Source of the DNA: G963667075 sp963667075
GTDB lineage: Bacteria > Pseudomonadota > Alphaproteobacteria > Micavibrionales > Micavibrionaceae
Reading direction: 5' to 3'
Assembly (NCBI GenBank): GCA_963667075.1
Contig: OY762938.1
Location: 1,922,001 to 1,986,000, forward strand
Length of the DNA stretch: 64,000 nt
The notes beneath the pieces are model-generated. The model made no database searches. It was not told where the DNA came from and saw nothing but the letters and a program-made list of their open reading frames with translations. How positions within the stretch are numbered: position 1 is the stretch's first letter; each line of letters opens with the position of its first letter. Below are positions 36,757-45,164 of this stretch, one piece after another. The position numbers were made by a program, and so were the translations under genes.

Positions 36757-37704
36757 CTAGGCGGCACGGCCCATTTTCAGGAATTTTGCCTGACGGTCTT
36801 TTTTGAGTTTTTCTCCGTCCTGCGGCATAAGCTCAGCAAGGGCTTTTTCAAGCTGATGACCGACGTTTTTGATGGTATCGTCTTTTTTCCTGTGGGCACC
36901 ACCGAGCGGTTCAGAGATGACGCCGTCGATGATGTCAAGCTTGTAGAGGTCTTGTGCCGTTAATTTTAAGGCCGTAGCGGCTTCATCCGCAAAATCCCTG
37001 CTTCGCCATAAAATAGAAGCGCAGCCTTCGGGGGATATCACAGAGTAGATCGAATGCTCCAGCATGTAGACTTTGTTAGAGGCTGCAATGGCTATGGCAC
37101 CGCCGGAACCGCCTTCTCCAATGATGGTTGAAATAAAGGGTACCTTTAGATTAAGGCCTGCCTCAATAGAGCGTGCAATAGCTTCGGACTGTCCGCGCTC
37201 TTCTGCGCCCATACCGGGATAGGCCCCAGCGGTGTCAACAAAAGAAAGGACAGGCAGGCCGAAATGTTCGGCCATCTTCATGAGACGGACTGCTTTGCGG
37301 TAGCCTTCGGGGCGGGCCATGCCAAAATTATGTTTGATCCGGCTTTCTGTGCTGTCGCCTTTTTCATGACCTATGACAACGCAAGATTGCCCCTTGAAAC
37401 GGCCCAAACCACCCGGCAGGGCGAGGTCTTCCCCGAAATTTCGATCGCCGGCCAGCGGCGTGTAGTCATCAATCAGACCATCAACATAATCAAAGAAATG
37501 AGGCCGGTTTTGATGACGTGCGACTTGCACTTTTTGTGCCGGGGTGAGCTTTCCGTATATTTGTTTCAGGAGATGCTCTGCTTTTTTTTTCATACGGCTG
37601 ATCTCATCCGCAATGTTAATATCACCATTGCTGCTGACATTGCGTAACTCGGCAATCTTGCTTTCCAGTTCGAGAACAGGTTTTTCAAATTCAAGCTGAT
37701 TCAT
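36757..37704 (-). CDS. accA: Acetyl-CoA carboxylase carboxyltransferase subunit alpha
   Basis: 315 residues, normal length. With AccD it transfers the carboxyl group from biotin to acetyl-CoA to give malonyl-CoA, the first step of fatty acid synthesis. Typical segments: the N-terminal helix FEKPVLELESKIAELR, KLTPAQKVQVARHQNRPHF, the oxyanion-site stretch FVDTAGAYPGMGAEERGQ and IGEGGSGGAIAIA, and VISPEGCASILWR. It is transcribed alone; a repeat-element end reaches its stop codon. The xerD terminator lies 40 bases before its promoter region. Confidence 0.97.
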   Translation of the reverse strand: MNQLEFEKPVLELESKIAELRNVSSNGDINIADEISRMKKKAEHLLKQIYGKLTPAQKVQVARHQNRPHFFDYVDGLIDDYTPLAGDRNFGEDLALPGGLGRFKGQSCVVIGHEKGDSTESRIKHNFGMARPEGYRKAVRLMKMAEHFGLPVLSFVDTAGAYPGMGAEERGQSEAIARSIEAGLNLKVPFISTIIGEGGSGGAIAIAASNKVYMLEHSIYSVISPEGCASILWRSRDFADEAATALKLTAQDLYKLDIIDGVISEPLGGAHRKKDDTIKNVGHQLEKALAELMPQDGEKLKKDRQAKFLKMGRAA

Positions 37705-37743
37705 AAAAATCTTCGCGTTGTTTATCAGGAGGGTCAGAATAAA

Positions 37744-37782
37744 ACAGGCAGGCTATGTGACCAAAACAAATAACCTGCCTGT
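37744..37782 (-). terminator. Rho-independent terminator after xerD
   Basis: On the minus strand ACAGGCAGG pairs with CCTGCCTGT around a 21-base loop and is followed by TTTTATTCT. It lies 35 bases after the xerD stop. Confidence 0.75.
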
Positions 37783-37816
37783 ATATCTTTTTCTGTGTCT
37801 AAGTCGCCAATAACAG

Positions 37817-38815
37817 CTAGCCGTTATTATCTGTACCGGTTTTTGACAAAGGGTGTTTGTCTTCCACTGTGTCTTTTAATTTTTCACCGATAATGTGCGT
37901 GTAGATCTGTGTCGTTGCAATGTCAGCATGGCCAAGCATTTTTTGTACAGAACGCAGATCTGCGCCGCGACTCAAGAGGTGCGTGGCAAAAGCGTGACGT
38001 AAAATATGCGGGCTGACTTTTCCTGCTTCAATACCCGCATTTTTGGACAAATCCTTTAAGAGCTGCGCAAATCGTTGGCGCGTAAGGTGTCCACTTTCTG
38101 ACGTTCTTGACGGGAAGAGCCATTGTTCTTGCTTTGATGTATCATCAGAACCAACAAACTGTTTACGAATAGCAATATAAGTAGACAGGGCTTTTTGTGC
38201 CGGATCGCTGAGCGGTACCATGCGTTCGCGTCCACCTTTACCGCTGATCATCAGGAATTGCTCATTTTCGCCAATAGCAGACATGGGAAGTCCTACAAGC
38301 TCCGATACACGAAGACCTGTTGCGTACAGCATTTCGAGCAGGCAAACAAGACGTACGCTGTCAGCACCGCCACCTTGTGCGGCTGTTCTGATCAGCAGGC
38401 TGACCTCGTCTTCTGTGAGTGTTTTAGGCAGCGTCCGTTTTTGTTTTGGGCTGTCTATTGTGGATGTTGGATCATCTTCACGAACATCTTCTGATACCAG
38501 ATAACGGTAGAACTGACGAAGGGCGGACAGTCTGCGTGCAACTGTGCGGACGGCGATTTGTGCTTTGTTGTCGCCTTTCGTATGTGTTTTCTCGCTCAAA
38601 TCTTTCAGGTAAGCTTTTAAGTCATCTGTCGTTGCACGATCAACATCACTGTTGCGTGCGTTGCGCAGGTACATGCTAACATCCGCCAGATCACGCCAGT
38701 ATGCGTGACGGGTGTTCATTGCTGCACCTCTTTCCGATGTAAGCATATCTAAGAAAGAATCCACTAAAGGATGTAGATTCGGCTTAGGTTTCGCTGGGCG
38801 GCCTGGACGTGCCAT
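37817..38815 (-). CDS. xerD: Tyrosine recombinase XerD (dif-site chromosome dimer resolution)
   Basis: 332 residues, slightly longer than typical XerD owing to an N-terminal MARPGRPAKPKPN tail. The SAM-like N-terminal DNA-binding domain (about 14-105) is followed by the catalytic domain with the active-site residues: Arg in ATGLRVSEL, Lys in GKGGRERMVPL, the HILRHAFATHLL box (His, Arg), the second His in LGHADIATTQ, and the nucleophile in IYTHI. With XerC it resolves chromosome dimers at dif. Three bases separate it from the upstream secreted-protein gene, so the two are one operon. Confidence 0.95.
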   Translation of the reverse strand: MARPGRPAKPKPNLHPLVDSFLDMLTSERGAAMNTRHAYWRDLADVSMYLRNARNSDVDRATTDDLKAYLKDLSEKTHTKGDNKAQIAVRTVARRLSALRQFYRYLVSEDVREDDPTSTIDSPKQKRTLPKTLTEDEVSLLIRTAAQGGGADSVRLVCLLEMLYATGLRVSELVGLPMSAIGENEQFLMISGKGGRERMVPLSDPAQKALSTYIAIRKQFVGSDDTSKQEQWLFPSRTSESGHLTRQRFAQLLKDLSKNAGIEAGKVSPHILRHAFATHLLSRGADLRSVQKMLGHADIATTQIYTHIIGEKLKDTVEDKHPLSKTGTDNNG

Positions 38816-38817
38816 TG

Positions 38818-40554
38818 TTATTCTCCTTCTATCTTTTTTGAGAGCGCAAGAAATGTTTCTTTCTTTAGTTCCTGCGTTTCTCTGTTTAACCCCACATTTT
38901 CAAGGTTCTCCAACACACTATCCAGTAATCCAGGATACAAATGATCTGGGTGTGCGTGCTGTAGAACCAAGAGATTCAGTAACACTATTTCTCCCATTTG
39001 TTTATTTTCGACGGCTTGGGAGAGTGCGTCGTTAAGACCTACAGAAGGCATTACATAATTACCTTGTATTGTCAAGCCTATTTGTTTTTCATAAATAGGA
39101 ATTGGATTATGGATAAAAAGAATCTTTTTGTCAAGCACTGAGGCTAAGAAAAATAGATGTTTTCCAGTTTTCTTTGGTATATCAAGGAAAGCCTCTCTAA
39201 TTTCTTTTTCTGTATTCTCACCAAAAATGCTTTCCGCAATATGTGTATTTAAAAATCTGGAAAGCAGTAAAGGGAAGGGGGCCGGTGAGTCCCCAAGAAG
39301 AGTCCGCCATTTTTGTGTGTCTGTTTCATTCAACAGGATAAATGCGCTGATCAGCGTTTTCCTTATGCTCTTTTTTTCATCATCACTGGCGGCGCCAAAT
39401 AAAGCGTTTAGTCTTTTTTCTGTGAAACTGGGCGCAAACGGATAAAGCGATTCTGTGCCATAGGTCTTTGATTGTTGAATAGCTTTTGTCAGTTTAGTTA
39501 GAATCTCTTCTTCTGACGGTTTGTTTTCTTTAGCGTTTAGGCGGGCGTAGATGAAAGGCAGTATCTGCCATTCTTTTAAGGAGTCTTCTGTTCCATGAAT
39601 CGTGACCTCGTCTACGGCATTTTGAGCTAGTGCGTTGTAGGTATCTTCGACAATGCTATATGGTTTAAGGCCTGTGCGCGCGGCTTTTATGGCCAGCGGC
39701 AGGCGCAGCCGGTCCGGGAGTTTGTCATAAGAAAGTAAAAGAGATAGTGTTTGAGAGGAGACGGCTTGAATATTTGCTTTTTCAAGTTTGCTAAAATCTA
39801 CCTTGTCCTGACTTAGTAGCGCGATCTTCTTAATAAGGCTTTTTTTGTTGAACTGATCAAAGTCGTCAGGCGTGTAGATAAAAACAGAATCGCTGAATAA
39901 CTTATTCAATAAAGGGTACGTATCTTTTTCTGTTTCCCTCTTATCAGCGTTTTCTTTTTTAGCTGTGTCATCTGTATTCTGATCGGTTTCCAAAAGATGT
40001 GTACAAAAAACGTCTAACTCTTTTTCAAAGGGGCCAAAAGTTTCTTTGTCCAGCACTTTTAGCTCAAGACAGGCGAGAGACGCTTTCATGCTGCCCAGCA
40101 TGGCTGTCATACCTTGTCTGGCTATGGTCGTACCAAAGGGACTTTTCAGCTTGGCGTAAAGCGCAAGAGAGTCTTCAAAAGCACCCATGTCATTTAATTT
40201 TTGCAGTCGCTTGATCAGCAGATTGTTTTCAGCGTCTGGCTTTACATCATTTTCGATCTCGCTGGCATTTATTTCACTTAATAGTATTTTTTTCTTAAGA
40301 TCGAAAATAACAGGAGAGGGGCTTTCAGGTGATATCGCATCAAGGGCGTTCATTAGCATGGATCGTTTTGTGTTCTTCCATGCCGAACGGGGCAGGGCTC
40401 GATCCCTTGCGCCTGCTAAGGTGCCAAGAGATTCGGCTCTGATAATTTCTTTTTCCGAGATTGTTTTCGCTTTTTCTTCTGCTTGTCCAGTAGAAGAAAG
40501 AAACAAAAGGCTGCTGCACAGGACAGCGGATATCAAAAAACGTTGGAATTTCAC
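38818..40554 (-). CDS. Large secreted helical protein of unknown function, coupled to xerD
   Basis: 578 residues with a signal peptide (FLISAVLCSSLLFLSSTGQA, cleavage near residue 25), so periplasmic. The start is GTG at 40554, overlapping the stop of the small gene before it (GTGA). The mature protein is almost all alpha-helical with repeated Leu/Ala/Lys heptads and no cysteine cluster or catalytic motif that I can name; the spacing of helices suggests HEAT- or TPR-like packing. It lies directly before xerD in one operon. An envelope role coupled to division is possible but unproven. Confidence 0.75.
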   Translation of the reverse strand: MKFQRFLISAVLCSSLLFLSSTGQAEEKAKTISEKEIIRAESLGTLAGARDRALPRSAWKNTKRSMLMNALDAISPESPSPVIFDLKKKILLSEINASEIENDVKPDAENNLLIKRLQKLNDMGAFEDSLALYAKLKSPFGTTIARQGMTAMLGSMKASLACLELKVLDKETFGPFEKELDVFCTHLLETDQNTDDTAKKENADKRETEKDTYPLLNKLFSDSVFIYTPDDFDQFNKKSLIKKIALLSQDKVDFSKLEKANIQAVSSQTLSLLLSYDKLPDRLRLPLAIKAARTGLKPYSIVEDTYNALAQNAVDEVTIHGTEDSLKEWQILPFIYARLNAKENKPSEEEILTKLTKAIQQSKTYGTESLYPFAPSFTEKRLNALFGAASDDEKKSIRKTLISAFILLNETDTQKWRTLLGDSPAPFPLLLSRFLNTHIAESIFGENTEKEIREAFLDIPKKTGKHLFFLASVLDKKILFIHNPIPIYEKQIGLTIQGNYVMPSVGLNDALSQAVENKQMGEIVLLNLLVLQHAHPDHLYPGLLDSVLENLENVGLNRETQELKKETFLALSKKIEGE

Positions 40555-40727
40555 GGTCTCAGTCCATCCCCTTTAACAGGGCCGGCATCCTGATTAAAAA
40601 AACGATCATTGTTTATCGTTTTCTCAACAGAGCGTTGCTCAATCGTAACGTCTGTTACGCCGACATACACAAAACCGGATATGGCAAGGAGAAGTAGAAT
40701 CCCCAGAAAAACTTTTAAAAACTTCAT
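40551..40727 (-). CDS. Small membrane-anchored protein (58 aa) ahead of the xerD operon
   Basis: Translation from the ATG at 40727 gives MKFLKVFLGILLLLAISGFV, a single hydrophobic segment that is a signal anchor, then a short periplasmic tail containing YVGVTDVTIEQRSVEKTI and ending VKGDGLRP. Its stop (TGA) overlaps the GTG of the 578-aa gene, so it opens that operon and is likely translated with it. Its small size and coupling suggest a companion of the large secreted protein. No family recognised. Confidence 0.65.
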   Translation of the reverse strand: MKFLKVFLGILLLLAISGFVYVGVTDVTIEQRSVEKTINNDRFFNQDAGPVKGDGLRP

Positions 40728-40858
40728 TTTTAAGTCACAAACACGAAAGGTGGTAATAGATTGTTGTAGATGTTATAGCGGGTTCTAATAAGAATTGCAC
40801 ATTGTTTTTAAAGGAAGAAAAAAGTATAAACAAGTCTCTTTAACAAAGATTTTTTAAT

Positions 40859-41425
40859 ATGAATAAAGATTTTAAATCAGAAATTATTTACCGTCGTTTA
40901 GAACAACCTCTTGTATTAATTGGCCTTATGGGATCTGGAAAAACGAGTGTTGGAAAATTGCTGGCCAAAGAGCTGGGGCTTGGTTTTTATGACTCAGATG
41001 AAGAAATAGAAAAAGCTGCAGGCTGTACGGTCTCGGAAATTTTTGAGCGTTTCGGGGAGCCTCATTTCAGGGACGGAGAACGAAAAGTTATAGCGCGTCT
41101 GATGGAGGGTGGGCCTTGTATTATTGCAACGGGTGGCGGGGCTGTGATGACGCCGCAAACGGCAGAGCTTATTTGGGCGCAATCTTTATCTCTCTGGCTT
41201 AAGGCGGATATAGATGTGCTGGTTAAACGCACGTCTCGCAACAATGACCGTCCTTTGCTTAAGGAGAAAGACCCGCATGAGGTCTTTGGGCAGATGATTA
41301 AGGATCGCTATCCGGTGTATGAAAAAGCGATTCTTACGGTGGAGGGCTATGATGATTCCCCAAAAGAAACACTTCATCGCGTGCTTGAGACGCTTTATGG
41401 GTATTTGAATGATGATAACGGATGA
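40859..41425 (+). CDS. aroK: Shikimate kinase
   Basis: 188 residues. Phosphorylates shikimate on the way to chorismate. Walker A GLMGSGKTSVG (about residue 21), the shikimate-binding DSDEEIEKAAG, the FRDGERKVIARL segment and the glycine-rich ATGGGAVMT are all present. The C-terminal lid carries RNNDRPLL. It is followed after 208 bases (no gene seen there) by aroB, the usual alphaproteobacterial pairing. Confidence 0.95.
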   Translation: MNKDFKSEIIYRRLEQPLVLIGLMGSGKTSVGKLLAKELGLGFYDSDEEIEKAAGCTVSEIFERFGEPHFRDGERKVIARLMEGGPCIIATGGGAVMTPQTAELIWAQSLSLWLKADIDVLVKRTSRNNDRPLLKEKDPHEVFGQMIKDRYPVYEKAILTVEGYDDSPKETLHRVLETLYGYLNDDNG

Positions 41426-41633
41426 TCTATCTGTTTCTTGCTTGATCTTGTGTTTTATAATGGTAGCGCAGGTTTTTAATGTTTCTGCTAAAAAATGTTC
41501 TGAGGCAGGTCGTTTGACGGAAGTTCGGCGGTTTTTTGGTAATAAATTGTTTGCACAAGAACAATTACGCTTTGAAAAAGTATAAGGCTGCGGGATACTC
41601 TTTGCGTTCAATTTTACTGCAGCATATGGATCC

Positions 41634-42749
41634 ATGACACAAAATAAAACATTAACGGTAGGGCTTGGTGCGCGCACCTATCCGATTTATATCGGGGCGG
41701 GGCTTTTATCTTCGCTTGAAGAGTATATGCCTTTGCCGCTGGCGCACAGATCGTGCTTTGTCCTGACTGATGAGAATGTAGCGCCGCTTTATGGGGACAG
41801 GGTTTTGTCTTTTTTGAAGGATAAGGCTTTTAGTGCCGATATGCTGGTGCTGCCTGCGGGAGAGAAAACAAAATCTTTTGCCTCGTATGAACGATGCTGT
41901 GACTGGTTGCTCGAAAAAGGCTTAAATCGTCAGTCTCTGATTATTGCGCTTGGTGGCGGTGTGATTGGGGATCTTACCGGCTTTTGCGCGGCGACGGTTA
42001 TGCGTGGCGTTGATTTTGTGCAAATCCCGACAACGCTTTTATCGCAAGTGGATAGTTCCGTTGGCGGCAAAACGGGGATTAATATCACGCAAGGCAAAAA
42101 TCTGGTCGGGGCATTTTATCAGCCCAAAGCCGTGATCTGTGATGTGGAAACCTTGAATACGCTGCCCGAGCGTGAACTGAAAGCAGGCTATGCCGAGGTG
42201 GTGAAATACGGTCTTATTCGTGATGCGGCCTTCTTTGAATGGCTGGAACATAATCACGAGAAGATAAAAGCCAAAGAGGTTGATGCGCTTAGCTACATCA
42301 TTGAAAAAAGCTGTCAGGCCAAAGCTGAAATTGTCGAGGAAGACGAACAGGAAAAAGGGGTGCGGGCTTTGCTGAATCTGGGCCATACCTTTGGCCATGC
42401 GCTGGAAGCGGCTGCGCTTTACGATGGTCGTTTGCTCCATGGGGAGGGGGTGTCTGTCGGTATGGTACTGGCGGCGCGTTTGTCTGCCGCGCTGTCGATG
42501 ATGGATGACGGTGCTGTGACACGAATAGAAAATCATTTAAAAGCGTTTGGTCTTCAAACAAATATTGACGAGATTCAACCGGCGATCACTGAAACGGCTG
42601 ACGATCTTTTTAACCTGATGCGCAAAGATAAAAAAGCGACAGCACAATCCATTACGTTTGTGCTGCTATCAGGTATTGGGCAGGCTGTTTTGAAAGACGA
42701 TGTATCAAGGAATGATGTCGTTGATGTGATTAAAGGATCGTTGTGTTGA
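41634..42749 (+). CDS. aroB: 3-Dehydroquinate synthase
   Basis: 371 residues. NAD- and zinc-dependent enzyme converting DAHP to 3-dehydroquinate in the shikimate pathway. Signatures: the GGGVIGDLTGF glycine motif, the QIPTTLLSQVDSSVGGKTGIN stretch, and zinc ligands in GHTFGHALE and the LHGEGVSVGM motif. Its stop overlaps the start of the downstream TSUP transporter gene (TGATG), so they are coupled. Confidence 0.96.
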   Translation: MTQNKTLTVGLGARTYPIYIGAGLLSSLEEYMPLPLAHRSCFVLTDENVAPLYGDRVLSFLKDKAFSADMLVLPAGEKTKSFASYERCCDWLLEKGLNRQSLIIALGGGVIGDLTGFCAATVMRGVDFVQIPTTLLSQVDSSVGGKTGINITQGKNLVGAFYQPKAVICDVETLNTLPERELKAGYAEVVKYGLIRDAAFFEWLEHNHEKIKAKEVDALSYIIEKSCQAKAEIVEEDEQEKGVRALLNLGHTFGHALEAAALYDGRLLHGEGVSVGMVLAARLSAALSMMDDGAVTRIENHLKAFGLQTNIDEIQPAITETADDLFNLMRKDKKATAQSITFVLLSGIGQAVLKDDVSRNDVVDVIKGSLC

Positions 42750-43522
42750 TGTCTTTGGACTTTTTGTTTGATACAGCGTCTCCTTACTATTTTCTATCTC
42801 TTTTTGTTGTGGGACTGGTGTCTGGCTTTATTGGCGCTATGGGGGGCTCTAGCGGTCTTATCATTATGCCGTTTATGATCGGCAGCGGTGTACCGCCTGC
42901 GCTGGCACTTGGGACAGCGCGGCTTGCGGCTATTCCGGCCTGGATCATTGCGGTAAAAAAATTCAATAAAGCCGGGCATGTTCGCTGGGATGTTTTTCCG
43001 CTTATTACGGTGCTGGCCGTGATTGCCGGCATGATCGGTACGCGTCTGCTGATAGGTATAGATGAAAAATGTGTGTATCCGGTTGTGGCGGTTCTTTTGC
43101 TGCTGTTCGCGCCTTTATCTTTTTTGAAGAAAGATTTCGGTCTAAAATCTGTTGTGAAGAACAAAAACAGCCGTATTTTTGGTTATTTTTTGTATTTCCT
43201 TATCATGATTTATGCCGGTTTCTTTGGTGCCGGTGCTGCACCTATGATTATGTTTGCGTTTGTGACTTTTATTGGCTTTCGGTCCTTTGAGGCCTATGCG
43301 ACGGAGCTGACAGCCTGGGTTGTCATGTCTTTTTTCTCGTCGGCCATTTTTATCTATTACGGGCAGGTTAATTATATCTTTGCCGTGGATATTTTTGTGA
43401 GTATGTCTCTGGGCAGTTATATAGGGTCTCACTATGCTGTTAAGGGCGGAGATAAGTGGGTCAGAGGGGTTGTGTCTGTTTTTGCTTTTATTGTTGGGAT
43501 AAAGCTGCTTATCTGGGGATAG
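42749..43522 (+). CDS. TauE/SafE (TSUP) family membrane transporter
   Basis: 257 residues from the ATG at 42749 (in TGATG overlap with aroB; an in-frame GTG lies two codons earlier). About eight membrane helices, in two halves that begin FVVGLVSGFIGAMGGSSGLI and IMIYAGFFGAGAAPMIMFAF; the G-x-G-(A/G)-G pattern in each half is the family mark. TSUP members export sulfite, sulfonates or other organic anions; the substrate here is not evident. In many alphaproteobacteria aroB is followed directly by the CorC gene, so this gene looks inserted. Confidence 0.88.
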   Translation: MSLDFLFDTASPYYFLSLFVVGLVSGFIGAMGGSSGLIIMPFMIGSGVPPALALGTARLAAIPAWIIAVKKFNKAGHVRWDVFPLITVLAVIAGMIGTRLLIGIDEKCVYPVVAVLLLLFAPLSFLKKDFGLKSVVKNKNSRIFGYFLYFLIMIYAGFFGAGAAPMIMFAFVTFIGFRSFEAYATELTAWVVMSFFSSAIFIYYGQVNYIFAVDIFVSMSLGSYIGSHYAVKGGDKWVRGVVSVFAFIVGIKLLIWG

Positions 43523-43556
43523 GCGGAAAATATACGAGGAGCCATCAAATAATATT

Positions 43557-44837
43557 ATGGGACTAGAGCTTTGGCTGGCGGTTGGCGCCGTTTTTTTTCT
43601 TTTGTTTTTATCGGGATTTTTTTCAGGGTCTGAAACGTCTTTGACGGCGGCGTCGGCGGCGCGGATGCATGCGCTTGAGAAAGACGGGGACAAACGTGCT
43701 GCCCGTGTAAACCGCCTGCGGGAAAATAAAGAGCGCATGATCGGCGCATTGCTCCTTGGCAATAATATGGTGAACATTCTGGCCTCTGCTTTGGCGACCA
43801 GTGTGTTGATTAAGATATTCGGAGAGGCCGGGGTTGTTTATGCCACGCTCGTTATGACCATGCTGGTCCTGATCTTTGCTGAAGTGCTGCCCAAGACATA
43901 TGCGCTTCACTATGCCGATAAAATGGCTATGTCTATTGCGCCCCTTATTCAAGGGGTGGTATTTGTTTTCTCGCCTGTTACAGAGATGGTGGCTTATATC
44001 GTACGGCTTGTTTTAAGGTGTTTTGGCATTGATACGTCTGTGGTGGCGGTTGGCTCTAACATAGAAGAGCTGCGGGGAGCCATTGCTCTTCATCAGGGGG
44101 ATATCAATGATGACGAGGAAGATATACAGGAACAGCGTGCGATGCTGCGCTCTATTCTGGAGCTTGATAAAGTCGATATTGAAGATATTATGATCCACCG
44201 GAAGAATGTGGAAATGATCAACGTAGACGATGCGCCCGAGAAAATTGTGGAGCAGGTGTTATCGAGCCGTTTTACCCGCTTGCCTCTGTGGAGAGAAAAT
44301 CAGGAAAATATTGTGGGTATCTTGCACGCCAAGGCTCTTTTGCGTGAATTGCGCCGTAGTAACAATGATCCAAGTGACATTGATATCGAACAAATAGCAA
44401 GCGAGGCATGGTTTGTGCCGGAAACCACGACGCTCTATGACCAGCTACAGGCTTTTCGCCAAAGGCGGGAGCATTTTGCGCTGGTTGTGGATGAATATGG
44501 GAGTTTTATGGGGATTGTTACACTGGAAGACGTACTGGAAGAAATTGTCGGCGAGATTGATGATGAGCATGACATCACGGTATCCGGTATTCGCAGGCAA
44601 CCAAGTGGTGCCTATCTGGTGAGCGGTACGGTAACAATTCGTGATTTAAACCGCGAACTGGACTGGGATCTGCCGGATGAAGATTATGCGACGGTGGCAG
44701 GACTCGTGATCTATGAATCGCAAAGCATCCCGGAAGTCGGCCAACAGTTTGTATTTCACAACACCCACTTCGAAATCGTCAAACGCCAAAGAAACCAGAT
44801 CACTGCTGTGCGCGTCTCTGCGCAAGCAGTGGAATAG
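43557..44837 (+). CDS. HlyC/CorC-type protein with DUF21 and CBS domains
   Basis: 426 residues. A DUF21 (CNNM) membrane domain (about 1-190) with SGSETSLTAASAARMHALEK and LLGNNMVNILASALAT is followed by two CBS repeats (about 205-330, including IHRKNVEMINVDDA and VVDEYGSFMGIVTLEDVLEE) and a C-terminal CorC_HlyC transporter-associated domain (about 345-425). Members handle magnesium or cobalt efflux. It follows the TSUP gene by 34 bases with no terminator between. A family B element lies 28 bases after the stop. Confidence 0.92.
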   Translation: MGLELWLAVGAVFFLLFLSGFFSGSETSLTAASAARMHALEKDGDKRAARVNRLRENKERMIGALLLGNNMVNILASALATSVLIKIFGEAGVVYATLVMTMLVLIFAEVLPKTYALHYADKMAMSIAPLIQGVVFVFSPVTEMVAYIVRLVLRCFGIDTSVVAVGSNIEELRGAIALHQGDINDDEEDIQEQRAMLRSILELDKVDIEDIMIHRKNVEMINVDDAPEKIVEQVLSSRFTRLPLWRENQENIVGILHAKALLRELRRSNNDPSDIDIEQIASEAWFVPETTTLYDQLQAFRQRREHFALVVDEYGSFMGIVTLEDVLEEIVGEIDDEHDITVSGIRRQPSGAYLVSGTVTIRDLNRELDWDLPDEDYATVAGLVIYESQSIPEVGQQFVFHNTHFEIVKRQRNQITAVRVSAQAVE

Positions 44838-44864
44838 TGGACAGGGGCTTGGTGTTTTTAAATT

Positions 44865-45015
44865 TATAGTCGTTTAGAAGAAGAAGAATTAACGCTCTTT
44901 GTTCTGGAGTCACGCTGTTTATGTTCGGCCTAAAAGGCCTCTCTCGCGGGAATGACAGTCGCGGGAATGACAGTGCTCGTATGACATAGTCGATTTTAAA
45001 TCGTAACGACTATAG
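44865..45015 (+). repeat. Family B element, copy B3 (about 151 bp), internally shortened
   Basis: Starts TATAGTCGTTTAGAAG and ends CGTAACGACTATAG as in B1, but lacks the CATACCGG hairpin and the GCACGGC palindrome. It carries a tandem duplication of a 15-base unit TCGCGGGAATGACAG (44944-44958 and 44959-44973). Its last TATAG is also the first bases of family A copy A4. Confidence 0.85.
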
Positions 45016-45160
45016 AAGGCTCTGCAAAAGTCAAAAAACACGCCCTTTTGCTTTTCCCGCCCCTGCTTTCGCAGGGGTAAACTCCAGCAGGAATCTTTTA
45101 AAAACAATGAGTTAAAGATCCCCGTTTTCACGGGGAAAGCAGTAATCGGATCTTTTGCAG
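45010..45160 (-). repeat. Family A element, copy A4, fused to B3
   Basis: Starts CTATAGAAGGCTCTGCAAAAG and follows A1 in reverse, including CCCCTGC/GCAGGGG and CCCCGT/ACGGGG hairpins, to TCTTTTGCAG at 45160. The final GAAGG..TATAG end is missing; the secA stop codon (45165-45167) begins 4 bases later. Confidence 0.85.
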
Positions 45161-45164
45161 CGTG

